Of a stretch of 64,000 nucleotides of DNA, positions 12,031 to 24,891 are shown piece after piece. Position numbers and translations under genes: made by a program. The stretch spans positions 46,734,101 through 46,798,100 of the forward strand of contig CM069872.1 in NCBI GenBank assembly GCA_036172665.1, given 5' to 3'. Position 1 is the stretch's first letter. Each line of letters starts with the position of its first letter. The notes under the pieces are model-generated. The model was not told the origin of the DNA and searched no databases. It worked only from the letters and a program-made list of their open reading frames with translations. This DNA is from Prosopocoilus inquinatus. Its lineage: Eukaryota; Arthropoda; Insecta; Coleoptera; Lucanidae.

Positions 12031-12289
12031 GCCAAATAGCTGTACAGACATAGAAGATGCTTCAAAACCCCACTACAATCCAGCCAACTTACAAAAAGCT
12101 TTAAAGAAACAGTCTCAACCTTCTTGATAATAATTTTAGTAAAGCACAATTCACAATTAGTTTTTAATTACTTGTAATAAACTAGATCACTAAAAAATAG
12201 GTTTAGAAATGCATTTTAAATTAAATTTTATTTGAAACTGTATCCAGATCCTACGACTGAGAAACATTTGAATATTGGTTTTACGTTAA

Positions 12290-12400
12290 GATAACCAAAC
12301 GTCCCGATTTTGGTGGGACAGTTCCGATTTTTAACGATCTGTCCCGTATCCCGAGGAGTTTTAAAAATGTTCCGGTTTTTTGAAAAGAACACACACACTT
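12290..12400. repeat. Possible transposon end with GTCCCGATTTT motifs
   Basis: ACCAAACGTCCCGATTTTGG, GTTCCGATTTTTAACG and CTGTCCCGTATCCCG occur within 80 bases. Such GTCCCGATTTT clusters are familiar at ends of insect hAT-type elements. I found no matching opposite end, so this is a weak call. Confidence 0.25.
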
Positions 12401-12552
12401 TTTGCCAGTTTACGGCAAAAAATTAAAACATGTGTCGTAGATTGAATTGGAAAATATAAACAAATGTTAAGTTAGTTTTGGTTATTCAAACAATTAACAA
12501 TTTCGAATTTTATGACGTGTAGTTTGTTATTTTAATGAATAGATAAACCAAT

Positions 12553-13410
12553 CCTACGATCGCTTTTTGACCTGACTTTGCAGTAGGATAGACAAATTGA
12601 AGCGGGTTAGCTACATAATAAGTCCCCAATAATGATGCCAAGACGTCATGAACTTGTAGTGAAGTTACATATGCTTTTGAATTTGAAGGTTTATTATTAA
12701 AAAATAATAATTGACTGCTAAAATCTCTCTCGGATAATCTAGTTTATGTATGCATCCTATTTTGGAAGCATTCTGTCAATTTATTTTGCAAAATTTTAAT
12801 GTTCAATTGCCAATATTTTGCTCTAATTTCTGTACAGAATTTCGTCTCCCTCCGAAAAGTACTTTGAATTTATGATCGATAAATAATTTTTATTTTATTT
12901 TATTTTAAATTTAAGTTGTATGTAGAATACGACCTATTATACAGATTCAACGTCACGTCAGTTAGATTCTAGATGTTATTTAAATGCAGTTTAGGTTGTC
13001 AGATTGTGATTAATGTTATACTGATCGTGCGTAAATTACATATTCTAAGCACTACTTAAATTTAAAGCTTGTTTAAAACATTGATAATAACGGCCGTTAC
13101 AAAATATAACTAGTTCGAACAGCGACATCCTACGATCGCTTTTTGACCTAACATTGCATTAGAATTAACAAATTGAAGCCAATTTGCTACATAATAAGTC
13201 GTCTCATGCAAGGCGGCCATGCTTGCTGTCAAAGCATAATGAAAGTTTAAAAAAAAATTGTTGCAAGTCGTTTTTGATTGCAGTCAAACCCTCGAGCAGT
13301 CTCTGTACAGCTGTTTCAGCCCTATTTGCGGTTTCTTCAGCTGTACAGAGGCTGCTCGAGGGTTTCGCTGCAATCAAAAACGATTTGCAACAATTTTTTT
13401 TACAAGATAT
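12553..13410. repeat. Two copies of the CCTACGATCGCTTTTTGACC repeat, second with a long hairpin
   Basis: The word CCTACGATCGCTTTTTGACC occurs at about 12554 and 13128, followed in both by related sequence to CTACATAATAAGTC. After the second copy, 13255-13405 forms a strong hairpin: TTGTTGCAAGTCGTTTTTGA pairs with TCAAAAACGATTTGCAACAA, and CCCTCGAGCAG with CTGCTCGAGGG. Overlapping open frames on both strands (13184-13507 and 13204-13425) are by-products of this palindrome. Other family pieces are at 31812-31893, 37643-37795 and 29905-29965. Confidence 0.7.
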
Positions 13411-15356
13411 GACCTTTATTGGCATTTTTAATTACATTTTAATTTTTGTTAAGTATAACTATTTAAGACAATTCAATTTTGTTCGTTTTGAAAAAATATT
13501 TCGATAAGTGTGTTATCACTTTCAAAGAATGTAGAGAATCATCATTTTTTTGAAATTAGAATATACAGTATGTTTGATTTTAGCTGTCACAGCATACATC
13601 TCGGCTATTGTTAGAAATACGACAAAATATTATAGAACAGAAGTTGTTCTACATTTATTTTTCTATTATCTGCCAAAGCCTAAAAAACAATTGATCATCA
13701 AATGCGTTACCTACAGCAAGTATATTCAAAATTTTAAATGGAACGTACTCAATTTTAGTACTTTTCTAATAAAGAATAACTTGTTTTCGAATACTTGAAG
13801 ATAAAAAAAAGATTTTTTCCTATTGTGAACCCGATCCGTGAACACAAAGTCTCATATAACAACTTACCATTGTATACAAAAACTGTTAAAGTCAAGTTTA
13901 AAAAACTTAAGTTTGTAAATAACAAATACAAATAAGTTTTGACAAGAAATTAATTTACATTTCTGAAACTGCTTGACTATAAATACAGATAAATTGGATT
14001 AATTCCCATCAAATGTGTTTTTGTAGACTCTTATTGAAAGCTCACACCAGATATTTTCTATTTCTGATGTGCCACAATGCCGACCATAAATTTCTATTTT
14101 AAATCTTATTCATTCCTGCCTATTAAATACTTCATAATTCCAACCAAATCAACATAAATTTGTCATAAGTGGCATCATTTACACCTACACTGTTCTTGTT
14201 TTACTGCGCTTTTGAAAACAGTGTACTTTTCTTATGTTTTGAGAAACGTAGTTGCAATCGTTAAGCACAATCATATTCAAAGTTTCAAACGTTTTGGCTT
14301 CGTACCGTCAAGAAGAAATCGTTGTTTGATTATATTGTTAGTGGCAGTGAGTAAAAAAAAACCTATAATGTACTATTGAATTAGAGAACATAAAGCAGTA
14401 CAATGATCCACATTCGAAAGTAAAGAATCACCGAACAAGTTTTATTCAATTGTGTCTCTCTACTGGGTATACCGATAACCTTGACATAACTTTGTTGTAT
14501 TCATCACTTTTCCCATCACGATCCTAGATCGTTGCCCATGGCGCATGTGTTTAATAGAATGATTTAATATTAACGGACGTTAACTCTTCTTTTTTTTTTC
14601 TTTTTCGAGATGCGAAACACAAAATTTTCTGGCACCATACCATCATTCATTAAGGTTAATGCGACTGTGGTTAAATTCTACTGTGTCACACATACAATTC
14701 CGCCTATTTTTAACATCACACATCTCACAATCAGTTTGAGAGACGCAGGCCTGACTCGTCGTTACCTGCCTGCAACGAACAATGAAAGCCTCTGACGTGT
14801 ATTATTAAAAAAGCTTGAACATTTTCGACTAGGGGAATCTACGTTTACTTCCTTTGTAATGAGTTCAGGGACATTTAAATCTTAATTTAAAATTTGGGTT
14901 CACTGTTCTACAGTCGATGTACTTTCAATGTTACTTTTTTTCCCGTTTTTCATTCTGCTCCTTCTAAGTTTTTATTGCGTAGTTTAAATATTAATTTATT
15001 GACGCGAAACCGTCGCTTCTTAATGTTAATTGTTAGCAGCGACTTAGTTAGCAAAAGTGAAGTTTATACACACGGCCGGTCAGTTTTAAGGTCAGACACG
15101 TTACAAAATTCTTGTATTAATTACCGTTTTAATATAATTTTAGAGCGGCTGAACCATTATGAATTTATTTAATTACTTTTAGACGGGTCATTATATATAT
15201 AATTAGTCTGAAAGAAGCGAAAAAACACTAATTGTAGGTGTCATTACATTAATATGTATCAATTTTTTTATTAGGTTTCAAGGTTTTAAAGGTCACAACA
15301 GTGTTATTTTAATTTAAAAAATCTGTGTTTTTAAGTATGCAGAGGGAAAGATTATA
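13411..15356. other. No recognisable feature
   Basis: AT-rich DNA with small random open frames; no supported gene. A pyrimidine run lies at about 14588-14605. Confidence 0.4.
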
Positions 15357-15895
15357 CAGGGTGCTGCGTTTTGAAACGCAAAATAAGAAATCCCATATTA
15401 ATTTAAAAGTGCTGGTATATTGCCTTCCCTATTTTTTTTACAGTAAAATTCCTGTTAGGTTTCTTAAAGTGCTCTTCAAGATGAACATGTCTGCGAAGTT
15501 TGAGAATTTTTCATTCGCTCAGTTTCAAGATATTTAAAAAAGATCAGTAACGAAATTTAATTTATACCAAACTATCAGCACGGCCTTGATCGGTAAATGT
15601 TAAAATAAATTGCTGGAAAAGCTTTTTCTATCAATCAAAAATAACTTACTTATTAATTATCTGAGCAGTTTTCACTATCATTGATCAAGGCTGTGCTGAT
15701 AGTTTGGTATAAATTGAATTTCGTTACTGATCTTTTTTAAATATCTTAAAACTCAGCGTATGAAAAATCTCAAACTTCACAGACAGATTCATCTTGAAGA
15801 GTACTTTAAAAAACCTAAATGGAATTTTGTTGTAAAATAATTAGGAAAGCCAATATTCGAGCACTTTATGTTGCGTTTCAAAACGCAGCATCTCT
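15357..15895. mobile_element. Foldback element, copy A (CAGGGTGCTGCG ends)
   Basis: Two arms of over 200 bases face each other. The left starts CAGGGTGCTGCGTTTTGAAA; the right ends GCGTTTCAAAACGCAGCA near 15890, with the last few bases diverged. Inner parts pair well: ACCAAACTATCAGCACGGCC (about 15567) with GGCTGTGCTGATAGTTTGGT (about 15690), and AGATCAGTAACGAAATT with AATTTCGTTACTGATCT. The loop is about 80 bases. A sister copy lies at 17149-17712. Open frames at 15325-15537 and 15789-16055 are by-products. Confidence 0.85.
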
Positions 15896-17148
15896 TCGGT
15901 TTTCTTCTGGTTCTGTACTCACCAGATCGATTTGATTTTCGGTGAAGTGAATTTGAATAGAAGACAAGACGGCTTATAGCTACGTGTATAAAACAATGTC
16001 TCAAAAATCCCATTTTGTTGGTTTTAAGTTGCTGCCGCTTCACTTTCACAAACACCCAGTATATGTCTCGCTTCGATTTCTCTAAACGCGTGCTTCAAAA
16101 GAGCTTAGATATGTATATGTCACATAGATATCAGAGGGCGACGCGAGACTTAACTAAAACAGAACCAAAGATAGACACCTTAGTCATTAATAATAGAAAA
16201 TAAGCGCTTTTTTCTTGTATTTTTATATTCAATTCCTAGATCTTCACGCTAGTACTTATTATTTGTCGACTTTTCTTTAAGCAACCTGTGTGTATAAATA
16301 ACATCAGGACATGGAATTCATATAAATATGACTTCTAAACACAAGTGCATAAAAGCAGACTCGATTTGCGGTGCGAACCATAAAATGTATGCTTCGTCGT
16401 GATTCTTTTTCATTCGGTATTACTTTACGGTGCGTTCTTTTTTATTTCTCGCCTTCTTTGAAGTACAAATGCAATAATATACGATGCTGCGTTGCAAGTT
16501 CACTAGCGACCATAAAAATCTCATAAATGTCACTTTTGTTTCTGCAAAATGACCTGCGGTAGGTACTCCTTAAAGTATATTATTTTCTGCATACTTCGGT
16601 TTAAACTTTTTATTTACGTCCATGAACACGCGGCCGCTCTTACCTCCTCCTCCTCCTGCTCTTTTATTTTTATTATGACTGACTGACTAATCGAACAAAT
16701 TGTTGCCGAAATAAAATTTCCGGGGTATTGTACTTGAAAAAATGTCGTTGAGAATTGCAGGCTCATTCTCACTACCTAGAAGATTCATGTTTACACCCAT
16801 AGAACAGCCAGAGGCAGGTAACATGAAGCTTGAGTATAAATATCCTTACAGATTCAATCAATTCGAATGACATTGTTTAATAAACACCATCAGAAATCGG
16901 TGTTTTACAAAAACATTTCTGATTCTATATTAATAACGTAATATATCAAGCTCATACAATTAAACTTCATTTTCATTTTCCTCTTTTGAGAGATTCAATG
17001 AGCAGGCTTGAATTTTAGAAAGAAAAATATTTAGATATTTGACATGTTTACAAAACAATTATTATCAATTTACTACAGAGTTATCAAAAGCAGGATAAAA
17101 AAGCATATATTTAAGTTGGTAAGGGTCACAGAAACACTGGATATTATA

Positions 17149-17712
17149 CAGGGTACTGCGTCTTGTAACACAACATAGGAAATTCCATGTTAATTTAAAG
17201 ATGCTGGAATATTGGCTTCCCTAATCATTTTACAGCAATATTCCATTGAGGTTTTTTAAAGTGCTTGTCAAGATGAATCTGTCTGTGATGTTTGATAATG
17301 TTTCATATGCTGAGTTTCAAAATATTTAAGAAAATCAGTAACGAAATTCAATTTATATCAAACTATCAGCACGGCCTTGATCAGTAAATGTACAAATAAA
17401 TAAATTACTGGAAAACCATTTTATATCAATCTTTTTATCAAAACGACCAGATTTATTAATTATCTCTCCAATTTATTAAAGCTGTGCTGATAGTTTGGTT
17501 AAATTGAATTTAGTCTCAGAATCTTTTTTTTTTAATATCTTCAAACTCAGCGTATGAAAAATTCTCAAACTTTACAGACAGATTCACCTCGAAGAGTACT
17601 TTAAAAAACCTGATTGTAATTTTGCTGTAAAATAATTAGGGAAGCTAATATTCGAACACCTTTAAATTAACACGGCATATTTTACGTTGCGTTTCAAAAT
17701 GTAGCACCCCTG
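17149..17712. mobile_element. Foldback element, copy B (CAGGGTACTGCG ends)
   Basis: This 564-bp sister of the element at 15357 has both termini preserved: CAGGGTACTGCGTCTTGTAA at the left and the complement of ATGTAGCACCCCTG at the right. TA occurs just outside both ends (17147-17148, 17713-17714), matching a TA target. Inner arms again carry CAAACTATCAGCACGGCC and GCTGTGCTGATAGTTTG. Long arms with no coding loop mark it as a non-autonomous foldback element. Confidence 0.85.
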
Positions 17713-17714
17713 TA

Positions 17715-19485
17715 TATAACGTAGTATCAACAATTTTTTAAGAATGCTATACGTACATACATGTATTAGTGTGTACTGTGAGGAAAAAAGAAAATTAATT
17801 AAGATACTATCAGTGTTAGATTGTACGGGTCAGCATTTCCAGCTTGTATTAGCATCTGGCGTGTAATTTTCCTCCACCCAATTACAAAATACTTAACAGA
17901 TGATATTGCATTAATCCCACCTCACTGATAATAATCAACGTTTTCTAAGCAAACAGTTAGCGTCAGCCTGACCTTTGCTGAAATCCTAATTTAGCACATA
18001 GTGGCCTAGGACGTTGAGTTTCAGTAAACGCAATTACAGATTTAATTGAGGCCTTACCTACGTAATAATACAATCGACATAATGCAGCCGGATAGACCAG
18101 ACCAATGGGTCCACGCAAAATATCAAACTGATTATGTAATTCAGTATGACCCGCGCTTATAATAATTAATGAGCGAAAGTTGAATTTTGCTTACTTCGCG
18201 TAGGAGTATTGCATTGTTGAATTAAATTTATAAGTGTACGTACCGGCTTCTTTTTTTCCATCAGGTCTTATGCTATATGTTATCCGATCGACGTAAAACG
18301 CAATTAATAAGGCATATTTGTAACGAGGCGTACCTAACCTATGATCCCGGCGAATTACTTGGTAATCTTACCTGGTACCGGACTGCGTATGTTGTGTTGG
18401 CATTATGAGTAACGCATTTTTTTTTAAATAAGCGTTATTTGCATGAGATAAGATAAATTGATGTTTGGTAATTAAGTTACGCTTCTGTTTTGGCTTTTTT
18501 ATTTCATCAATTTATGTGGCACTTTTAAACTTACGCACACTCAATGACAACGTATTTATTTCTGATAATTTTTCCAAAAAATATTTAACAAAGAATCTTA
18601 AATTTTCAAATTAATACTTCAAGTCTTCCCTTCCACATCAGAATATACTTAACTTTGAGATATCATTAATAAAGCATTCTTGTTCATCTTCCACCTGATG
18701 ACCGCACTTACAAACCGTTCCCTGTCTCCCAAGGTGTTTACCAAATTCCATATTTTTATTCCAATCCCTGTTCCCTTTCTACTCTTCTCCTACTTTCTGT
18801 TTTGCCATTTTGACTTCGACAATCTTACTTTTTATTACTGGAAATAGGGCCACAGAAGCTTTCTTTTTGAAGCAGTCTTTAAGCTTTACCCCAATCTCAA
18901 TCAATTTGATGTCATATGGAAATAAGCCGAAGCTTTACATGAATTCCAAACATTTTATTGCGCTTGGAAAATACTGTACTTAAAATACCCCACCAATCAT
19001 ATTTCTGGCAATTTTCTTCGCCTATAGCAAACTCCACTCCAGCCCAACTTCTAGAGTTACCCACACGTATTTTACATTTCTGCTGATGTCCTGAAGTTAA
19101 CCATTTTATTGTTATTTCTTATTAATTGAGTCGAGACTTAAATACAATAAACATCCCAAACGCTTCAATTTTTTAAGAACTCTGAAAACCAGCTCAGAAT
19201 GATCAGGTTGAGGCAAATATTCTTCAAATTTTTGACATATGTGGATGAACTGTTTTTGCTGAAATTTTGTAGAAGCCCACGGTGTCTTTAAATGGCATGG
19301 AGACTATTGCCGAAACTTCAATGGCCTCCTAACAAATACTTAAACGAACGCAACTACACGTCAACCCATGGAATATGCGGATCAAGCCTTCCTTTTTATG
19401 TAGAGGCTTCGAGATCCTTCTAATGGTAGTACTTCAAGTATCAGATGTATTGCATTCAACCGGTTCTCGCCTTTCTTAAGAGATA
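17715..19485. other. No recognisable feature
   Basis: AT-rich DNA, no supported gene or repeat. Confidence 0.4.
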
Positions 19486-19490
19486 CTAAG

Positions 19491-19676
19491 GACTAGTTGT
19501 ACAAAGGAGGTTGAAACTGACCTTCAATAGAACCAGGTTCAAAATGGACAAAATCGCATCGAAAAATGTCTATGAATGCATTAATAGCCATAAGTCCTCA
19601 AGATCCTATGCGATTTTGTTTACTTTGAATCTGGTTCATTTAAGCTTGAGTTTAAACCATCTTTGTACAACTGGCC
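19491..19676. mobile_element. CAGTTGTACAAAG MITE, first of a tandem pair
   Basis: This 186-bp element has ends GACTAGTTGTACAAAGGAGG and the complement-like CATCTTTGTACAACTGGCC, with an inner pair around AACCAGGTTC and GAATCTGGTTC. CTAAG flanks it at 19486-19490 and 19677-19681. It is followed directly by a second copy that shares the middle CTAAG. Confidence 0.85.
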
Positions 19677-19681
19677 CTAAG

Positions 19682-19861
19682 AGCCAGTTGTACCAAAGGG
19701 GTTTAAGCCAGCGTTCAACTGAACCAAGTTCAAAGTGAACAAAATCGCATCAAATTTTATTTATGAAGGCGGTAATTGCCGTGTGTCTTTAAGTTTCTAT
19801 GCGAATTTGAACCTGGTTCAGCTGAACGTCAGTTTAAAGCTCATTGGTACAACTGGCGGCT
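19682..19861. mobile_element. CAGTTGTACCAAAG MITE, second of a tandem pair
   Basis: Ends are AGCCAGTTGTACCAAAGGGG and the complement-like CTCATTGGTACAACTGGCGG; the interior shares AACAAAATCGCATC with the first copy. CTAAG lies at 19677-19681 and 19862-19866. Open frames at 19511-19738 and 19735-19941 are by-products. Confidence 0.85.
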
Positions 19862-20023
19862 CTAAGTTGCTGAAAATTCTGTCGCCTGCCGTAAAGCATT
19901 CTTCTCCTTTTCTTTTTATCCTTCCATTTATCTGTCTCTAAGTAAATCTTTTTCTCCACATTTCAGGCTTTCTTCATTTTTGTTAACTTTCCATCTCACA
20001 CAATCTTTCCCAATAAAAGATTA

Positions 20024-20380
20024 TGCGTTCTGGTGTGTCTGATAAGAGCTGCACTACCAGAAAAAATCCCTTTTCTTCTCCTGCGCAGTTAGCTGAGGAA
20101 CAATTTGATAACTGTTTATCCAACCTTGATGGGAATACCAAACTGATTGCCTGATTACTGACTATCGGTTCTTCGATTCGGCCTTTCCTCTGCCACCAGC
20201 TTCATCGGTGATACATCCCCGATGACCAGTATTACGACGTTGGTGACTGTTTTAAAGACAGAGGTTATTCGAATAACCTTTTTTCACTTGACTATGAGGA
20301 CTCATTCACTTCAAAGACTAAGAAACCAGCAAATCGCGAGTCAACTTTCAGATAATGTGCACTACTCGTACATTATCAAG
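20024..20380 (+). pseudogene. Short unrecognised coding-like tract
   Basis: An ATG at about 20024 opens a 43-codon plus-strand frame (serine-, lysine- and glutamine-rich, containing SSPAQLAEEQFDNCLSN) that stops near 20152. Coding-like composition continues in shifted frames to about 20380. It could be the start of a retroelement ORF1 or a broken host exon. I recognise no domain. Confidence 0.2.
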
Positions 20381-21682
20381 TCTGAATAACTTCATTTAAT
20401 TTTTCTATAATTTTCGATGCTCTGATTAAACCTCTCATGACCCAAAAATAAATCAGCCATACATTCAATTGATATAATGCAACATTTAAATCATTGCGTG
20501 TAGGACAATTTAAATTTCTTAGAGTGCAGATTGTTTCCGATATTAACCCAATGGAATAAAATCAAATTAAGATAAACTGAGTGCACATACTGCACCCCAA
20601 TCGAAAACGCCGCTACACAGATGTTTTTCTTTCCTTCGGCATTTGTTTTCTAAGTTGGTAAACTGCAGAAAGTCCAGTTAAAAGATCGGTACAAAATTGA
20701 ATGGGATCCGAGTCGTGTGTCTCCACAGAAACTTGTCTCTAGTGAAATCAACATATTACTGAAAGCAAGGCAATTATCTTATTCTTTTTCTTCCCTTGTA
20801 AGCAACAGAAATTATGTACAGATAGTTTGGAGACCGATATCTTTTGCCAATGCCCCCATGAGGTCGGCGACTATAATCCTATCCCCGCTATGGAAAATTG
20901 CAGATTTCAATGAGCCCTGATTTCTGCTGCAGTAATTAACAAGTAAAATGACTGTAATTTAATAGCATTCGTTCAATTACCCACGTTTTGTACATGAGAG
21001 TTAAACTGTATCAAGTCAAACCAGTACGTACAATGTATTTAACATAAGCTCAAGGTAAATATTCGAAGATAAGCATTCAAATAGGTCTTTCAAGTGTAGC
21101 AGGTTATTCACTTAAAATGCTTAATTGTAATTGCTGTTCTTGCACCTTGCACAATGAATTTTCGAGTCGAAGGAATAATTTATTTAATTACGAGTTTACG
21201 AGCAGAGGAAAAATGTTAATTAAGCTAATATAGGTGGACCACGCACGGTGTGACAGATGGCACAGCGTCTTTAAAAGCGCCAAAAGCCATCACGTAACTT
21301 ATTATTCGAGGTGTTCGGCTCCCATTACGCGGTTAGACTTTTTGACTTTAGAGCGCCTCTGTGATTCCAAAGGATCAAGTTATTAAATCACAAAATCCCT
21401 CACACAATGTACACTGGTTTTAAATAATCTCTGTATGTAGATAATTTTTGAAGTTATTTTTATATTTAAGATTGAAAATTTAGTTACGATACCCACTCAT
21501 CAGAGTCTGACTTTAATTCATATATTTATTTCTAATTTTTTAATTTTTAAAAGACTTGTGAGTGTATTCGATGATTTCTGTCAACGCAAAGCCTGTGGAA
21601 ATTTGAACTAAAAAATACGTTTACATAAGAATCCATTTCATTATGTTTGCATGACAGTTAAGCGTGCTCTTTATTTAACTTA
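20381..21682. other. No recognisable feature
   Basis: AT-rich DNA; a short open frame at 20717-20920 is not convincing. Confidence 0.4.
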
Positions 21683-21946
21683 GGGTACGAATATGCCGAA
21701 GATGTCTCGCTGTTCACCCTCGATGTTTAGGTTGCGCTGGATATCACGGTATCACCTCAACGTAAAACAAACGTACAGTTTTAAATAAAACCATGCATAT
21801 TGAAGATGAATACCAGCGCACATCTTCGACATGTAAGATTCCATTTTAACATATGCGTTTGTTTCACATCGAGGAGATATCACGGTATCGAGCGCGACCT
21901 AAATATCGAGGGTGAACAGCGAGGCATTTTTGGCATATTCGTACCC
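21683..21946. mobile_element. GGGTACGAATATGCC MITE
   Basis: Arms of about 75 bases are inverted: GGGTACGAATATGCCGAAGA at the left, the complement of GCATTTTTGGCATATTCGTACCC at the right, with TGTTCACCCTCGAT and ATCGAGGGTGAACA pairing inside. Flanks are TTA on the left and TTT on the right, close to the 3-bp TWA targets of PIF/Harbinger elements; that class is inference. Confidence 0.8.
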
Positions 21947-22646
21947 TTTGACAAAATACAGGCAACCTAATCTAATTGAATAAGCTATATTTTAGATTCC
22001 GCAATCTTTGGAAAAATATGCGAAATTTTGGTTTCCTCAAATCTCACTTAGTGTCTGGTAACAAGACAGAGCAACAGCTCGACTAAAGAACAGAAGAAGA
22101 AGAAGAAGAAATGTTCGAAACAAGAACTTACATAATAACTTCACGCAATAACATTTTATTAAATTATATATGTCAAGAGGCACGTTATATCATACCTGAC
22201 CTGTTCTCAACGCAACGTTCGATCAATTTGTAGCTGATGTGTCCAAATCATAAACAAAAAGCGTGTTACGAATTCGTTTGCTCGCACGCGTGGACTGTTC
22301 TTGGATTACCAAATCAAAGAGCGCTAAACAGATTTTAGTAAATTATTGTGTCGTTCATGCAAACAACTTTAATGTGTGACATTTGTTCATGTCTGTCCTG
22401 CCAATCCGGTAATACGCTGGCGCTGTCGCAATTTACGCAACTAATATGAATTTATTGTCCATTGCTTCATTGATTCTTTTTCGAATGGAAAGTATGTTAA
22501 TTTCCCGCAGCGCACGTTCGGCTTCCATTGGCACGGTTCCGATAAGAATATCGTATTTCTATCAAATATTCATTAATCAACTCAAATTATTTATAATTAA
22601 AGCAAAAGTTCCAGGGGAAAAATCTATTCAGTCGATGTTCAGAGGT
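21947..22646. other. No gene; GAA microsatellite at about 22092
   Basis: A short GAA run (about 22092-22110) is the only structure seen. Confidence 0.45.
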
Positions 22647-22648
22647 AC

Positions 22649-22759
22649 TGTGACGCTCAACTTAAATGATACTCTTGCATGCGGGCCACACCCTTAGGAA
22701 CATCCAGTATAAGGGCTACGAAACTGTCAAATCGTATCATTTATGGTGAGCGTCGTTCT
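22649..22759. mobile_element. CGACGCTC MITE, copy 2 (TA-flanked)
   Basis: Left end CTGTGACGCTCAACTTAAAT, right end the complement of GGTGAGCGTCGTTC, with TA on both sides (22646-22647 and 22760-22761 within one base). The interior CCACACCCTTAGGAACATCC matches the copies at 3560 and 9704. Confidence 0.8.
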
Positions 22760-22761
22760 AC

Positions 22762-23916
22762 ACTTATTTTATTTAGATTAGTTTCTTTTAATTTTATGTC
22801 TAATAGGAATTGACAAAACAAATTTTCATTATTCTTTTTTGAAATGAATTATTTTAAGAAAACAACCATATTTAACATAATACAATGCTAATTTCAATTA
22901 ATTATATGGATCGGAATGAAAAATGAATGATATAATGGGGAAAATAAATCGTAAAGATGATCTGAAAAGGAGAAGAAAACGGAAATATACATACAGTAAG
23001 GTGGTTTTGATTATAAGAAAATAATAACGTCAACTTTTGAAGTGTTAACAATGAAATAGTAACTTCAAAGCGGTCTTAAATTAAAACCCACTCGGATTAT
23101 TTTAAAGTACGTAAGTTTGCAAACATTTATAGCTTTATAAATGAATATAAAAGATAGTGTGCCACTTATTCAAGAATGGAAAAAGTGCTTCTTACAGAGG
23201 TCTCGAGTACAATAAATTCCAGCGAACAAAGAACAACTTTCGTCACCAAGATATTCAGTTAAGAGCCTGTTATATAATAACGGCGCGTTAATTTATCAGA
23301 AGTTTTTAAAACGGGAGAAGCAAGGCGGCATTATTAAAAAAATGATAAATGTGGGACAATTACAAGATTAGAAATGCCGAGCCCTAGAGTAATGTCGCAA
23401 CTTGAGAACAATAATTTAAAATTTTTACCCCGGCAAACATGTGAATTTCCTATTGAAGGGAAAGTATATGTACATTTCAATTACCTTTTATCTAATGTAT
23501 TACTACCGTTGGGCTTATCTGCTCATATACCAGGCTACACATGCAGCAAGCATGTTGTGCATATTAGTCAATCGAAACATTGTTTTATCTCAGTGACATG
23601 TAGACCGAAAGATGGATTTTTATTCGACGCGAATTCCAAGTTAAATTGGAATGCGAGTGTACAAATTGGAAAAAGACATTACTCACTTGATTGTGCAAAC
23701 AAGAGCATGTCAATTATTAAAAGGTAATGATTCGAGTTGGAATTATTTTTCAAATTCTACACATTCTTTATGCTCGATTTATTTGTTGCAATAAATTGTG
23801 TTTATTTCAAAACGTATGCGAATAAAATTTACTCCACATTTTAAGGATATCTACTTCATATCAACATGTCTTATTCACTTAAAACTCTGCACATTTTTAT
23901 TAATTGTATCTATATA
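22762..23916. other. No gene recognised; one 117-codon open frame
   Basis: The plus-strand frame 23374-23727 encodes a 117-residue product with several cysteines but no family I recognise. No other structure is seen. Confidence 0.4.
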
Positions 23917-24891
23917 CAGAGGCGACCTTAAAAGTTGCGAGGCCACGGGTGAGAAATTTTTGCGGAGCCTTTGCGATAAGGGAAAAAGATTTTCTTCTTT
24001 GCATTATAAAGAACAAGAAAATATAGAATGAATTTTAAAAAGTAGGTAAAATAATTTTTCCGACACATCAAACAAATAAATAAAAATATGACTGTCTAGG
24101 CAATGTAGGAATTATACTGGGCCAGTTGCTTTTGTACTTCCCCTAAACTAAAATGATCGCCCAGATTAAGCCATCGCCCGCTAGAGGCCAGACACGTTTT
24201 CAGGTTGCTATCGATCACGTCTTAATAATTAAACAAACTCGAATAAAAAAAAAGAAAAAAGGACGATTAATTGATAAAGTCGAAATAAAAATAAAATACC
24301 GTCAAATCAATTAAATCGAAAACAAAAGACAATCGCCGATGAAGATAGCATAAAAACGCGTAAAATTAAGAGGAAAATAATCAGTATATACTTGACAACC
24401 AAAAAAATTAAATTTGTAAATATTAGATTAAAACGTAAAATGAAATAAAGTCAAATCAAGTAAATGAAAAAAAAAAAAACAACAAAAGTCAATCAATCGT
24501 ATCAAGTAAAATCAAACAAAAGATGATAGTCGAAAATAAAAATGATATGAACAAAATTGATCGTCAAATATTAAAAGAAAAAAAATATAATCGAAAATAG
24601 ACAAATCGTAGTATAAAAAAAAACAAAAATGAGGATCGATCGAAGGGATTAAAATGTAAAAAAGTTCAAATTGTGCAAATAAAAAAAGACGATCAGTTGG
24701 GTTGGGTTAACTAGAAAATTAAATCGTATCGAATAAAAGATAAACTGACAGTTAAAAAATGAAAATAAATTAAATGAACCCGAATAGTAGAAAAAACAAG
24801 GTGGATCAACCAATTATACAGCGCGAAAACTAATTAGCGGATAAATTCGAAATTAAGACGATTAATGTTTTTTTAAAAACGCTCGGACCCG

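Noticed and set aside
13184..13507. Overlapping open frames on both strands with similar peptides
   Set aside because: They come from a long palindromic repeat; the similarity of the two peptides reflects the inverted repeat.
19511..19941. Two consecutive open frames with related N-termini, resembling a gene duplication
   Set aside because: Both lie across tandem MITE copies with inverted ends and CTAAG target copies.
23374..23727. 117-codon open frame with several cysteines
   Set aside because: No domain, no clear signal peptide, no splice or repeat context; not supported as a gene.
24240..24700. A-rich repetitive-looking stretch considered as a CRISPR-like or minisatellite array
   Set aside because: No fixed repeat or spacing; it is low-complexity filler inside a hAT element in animal DNA.
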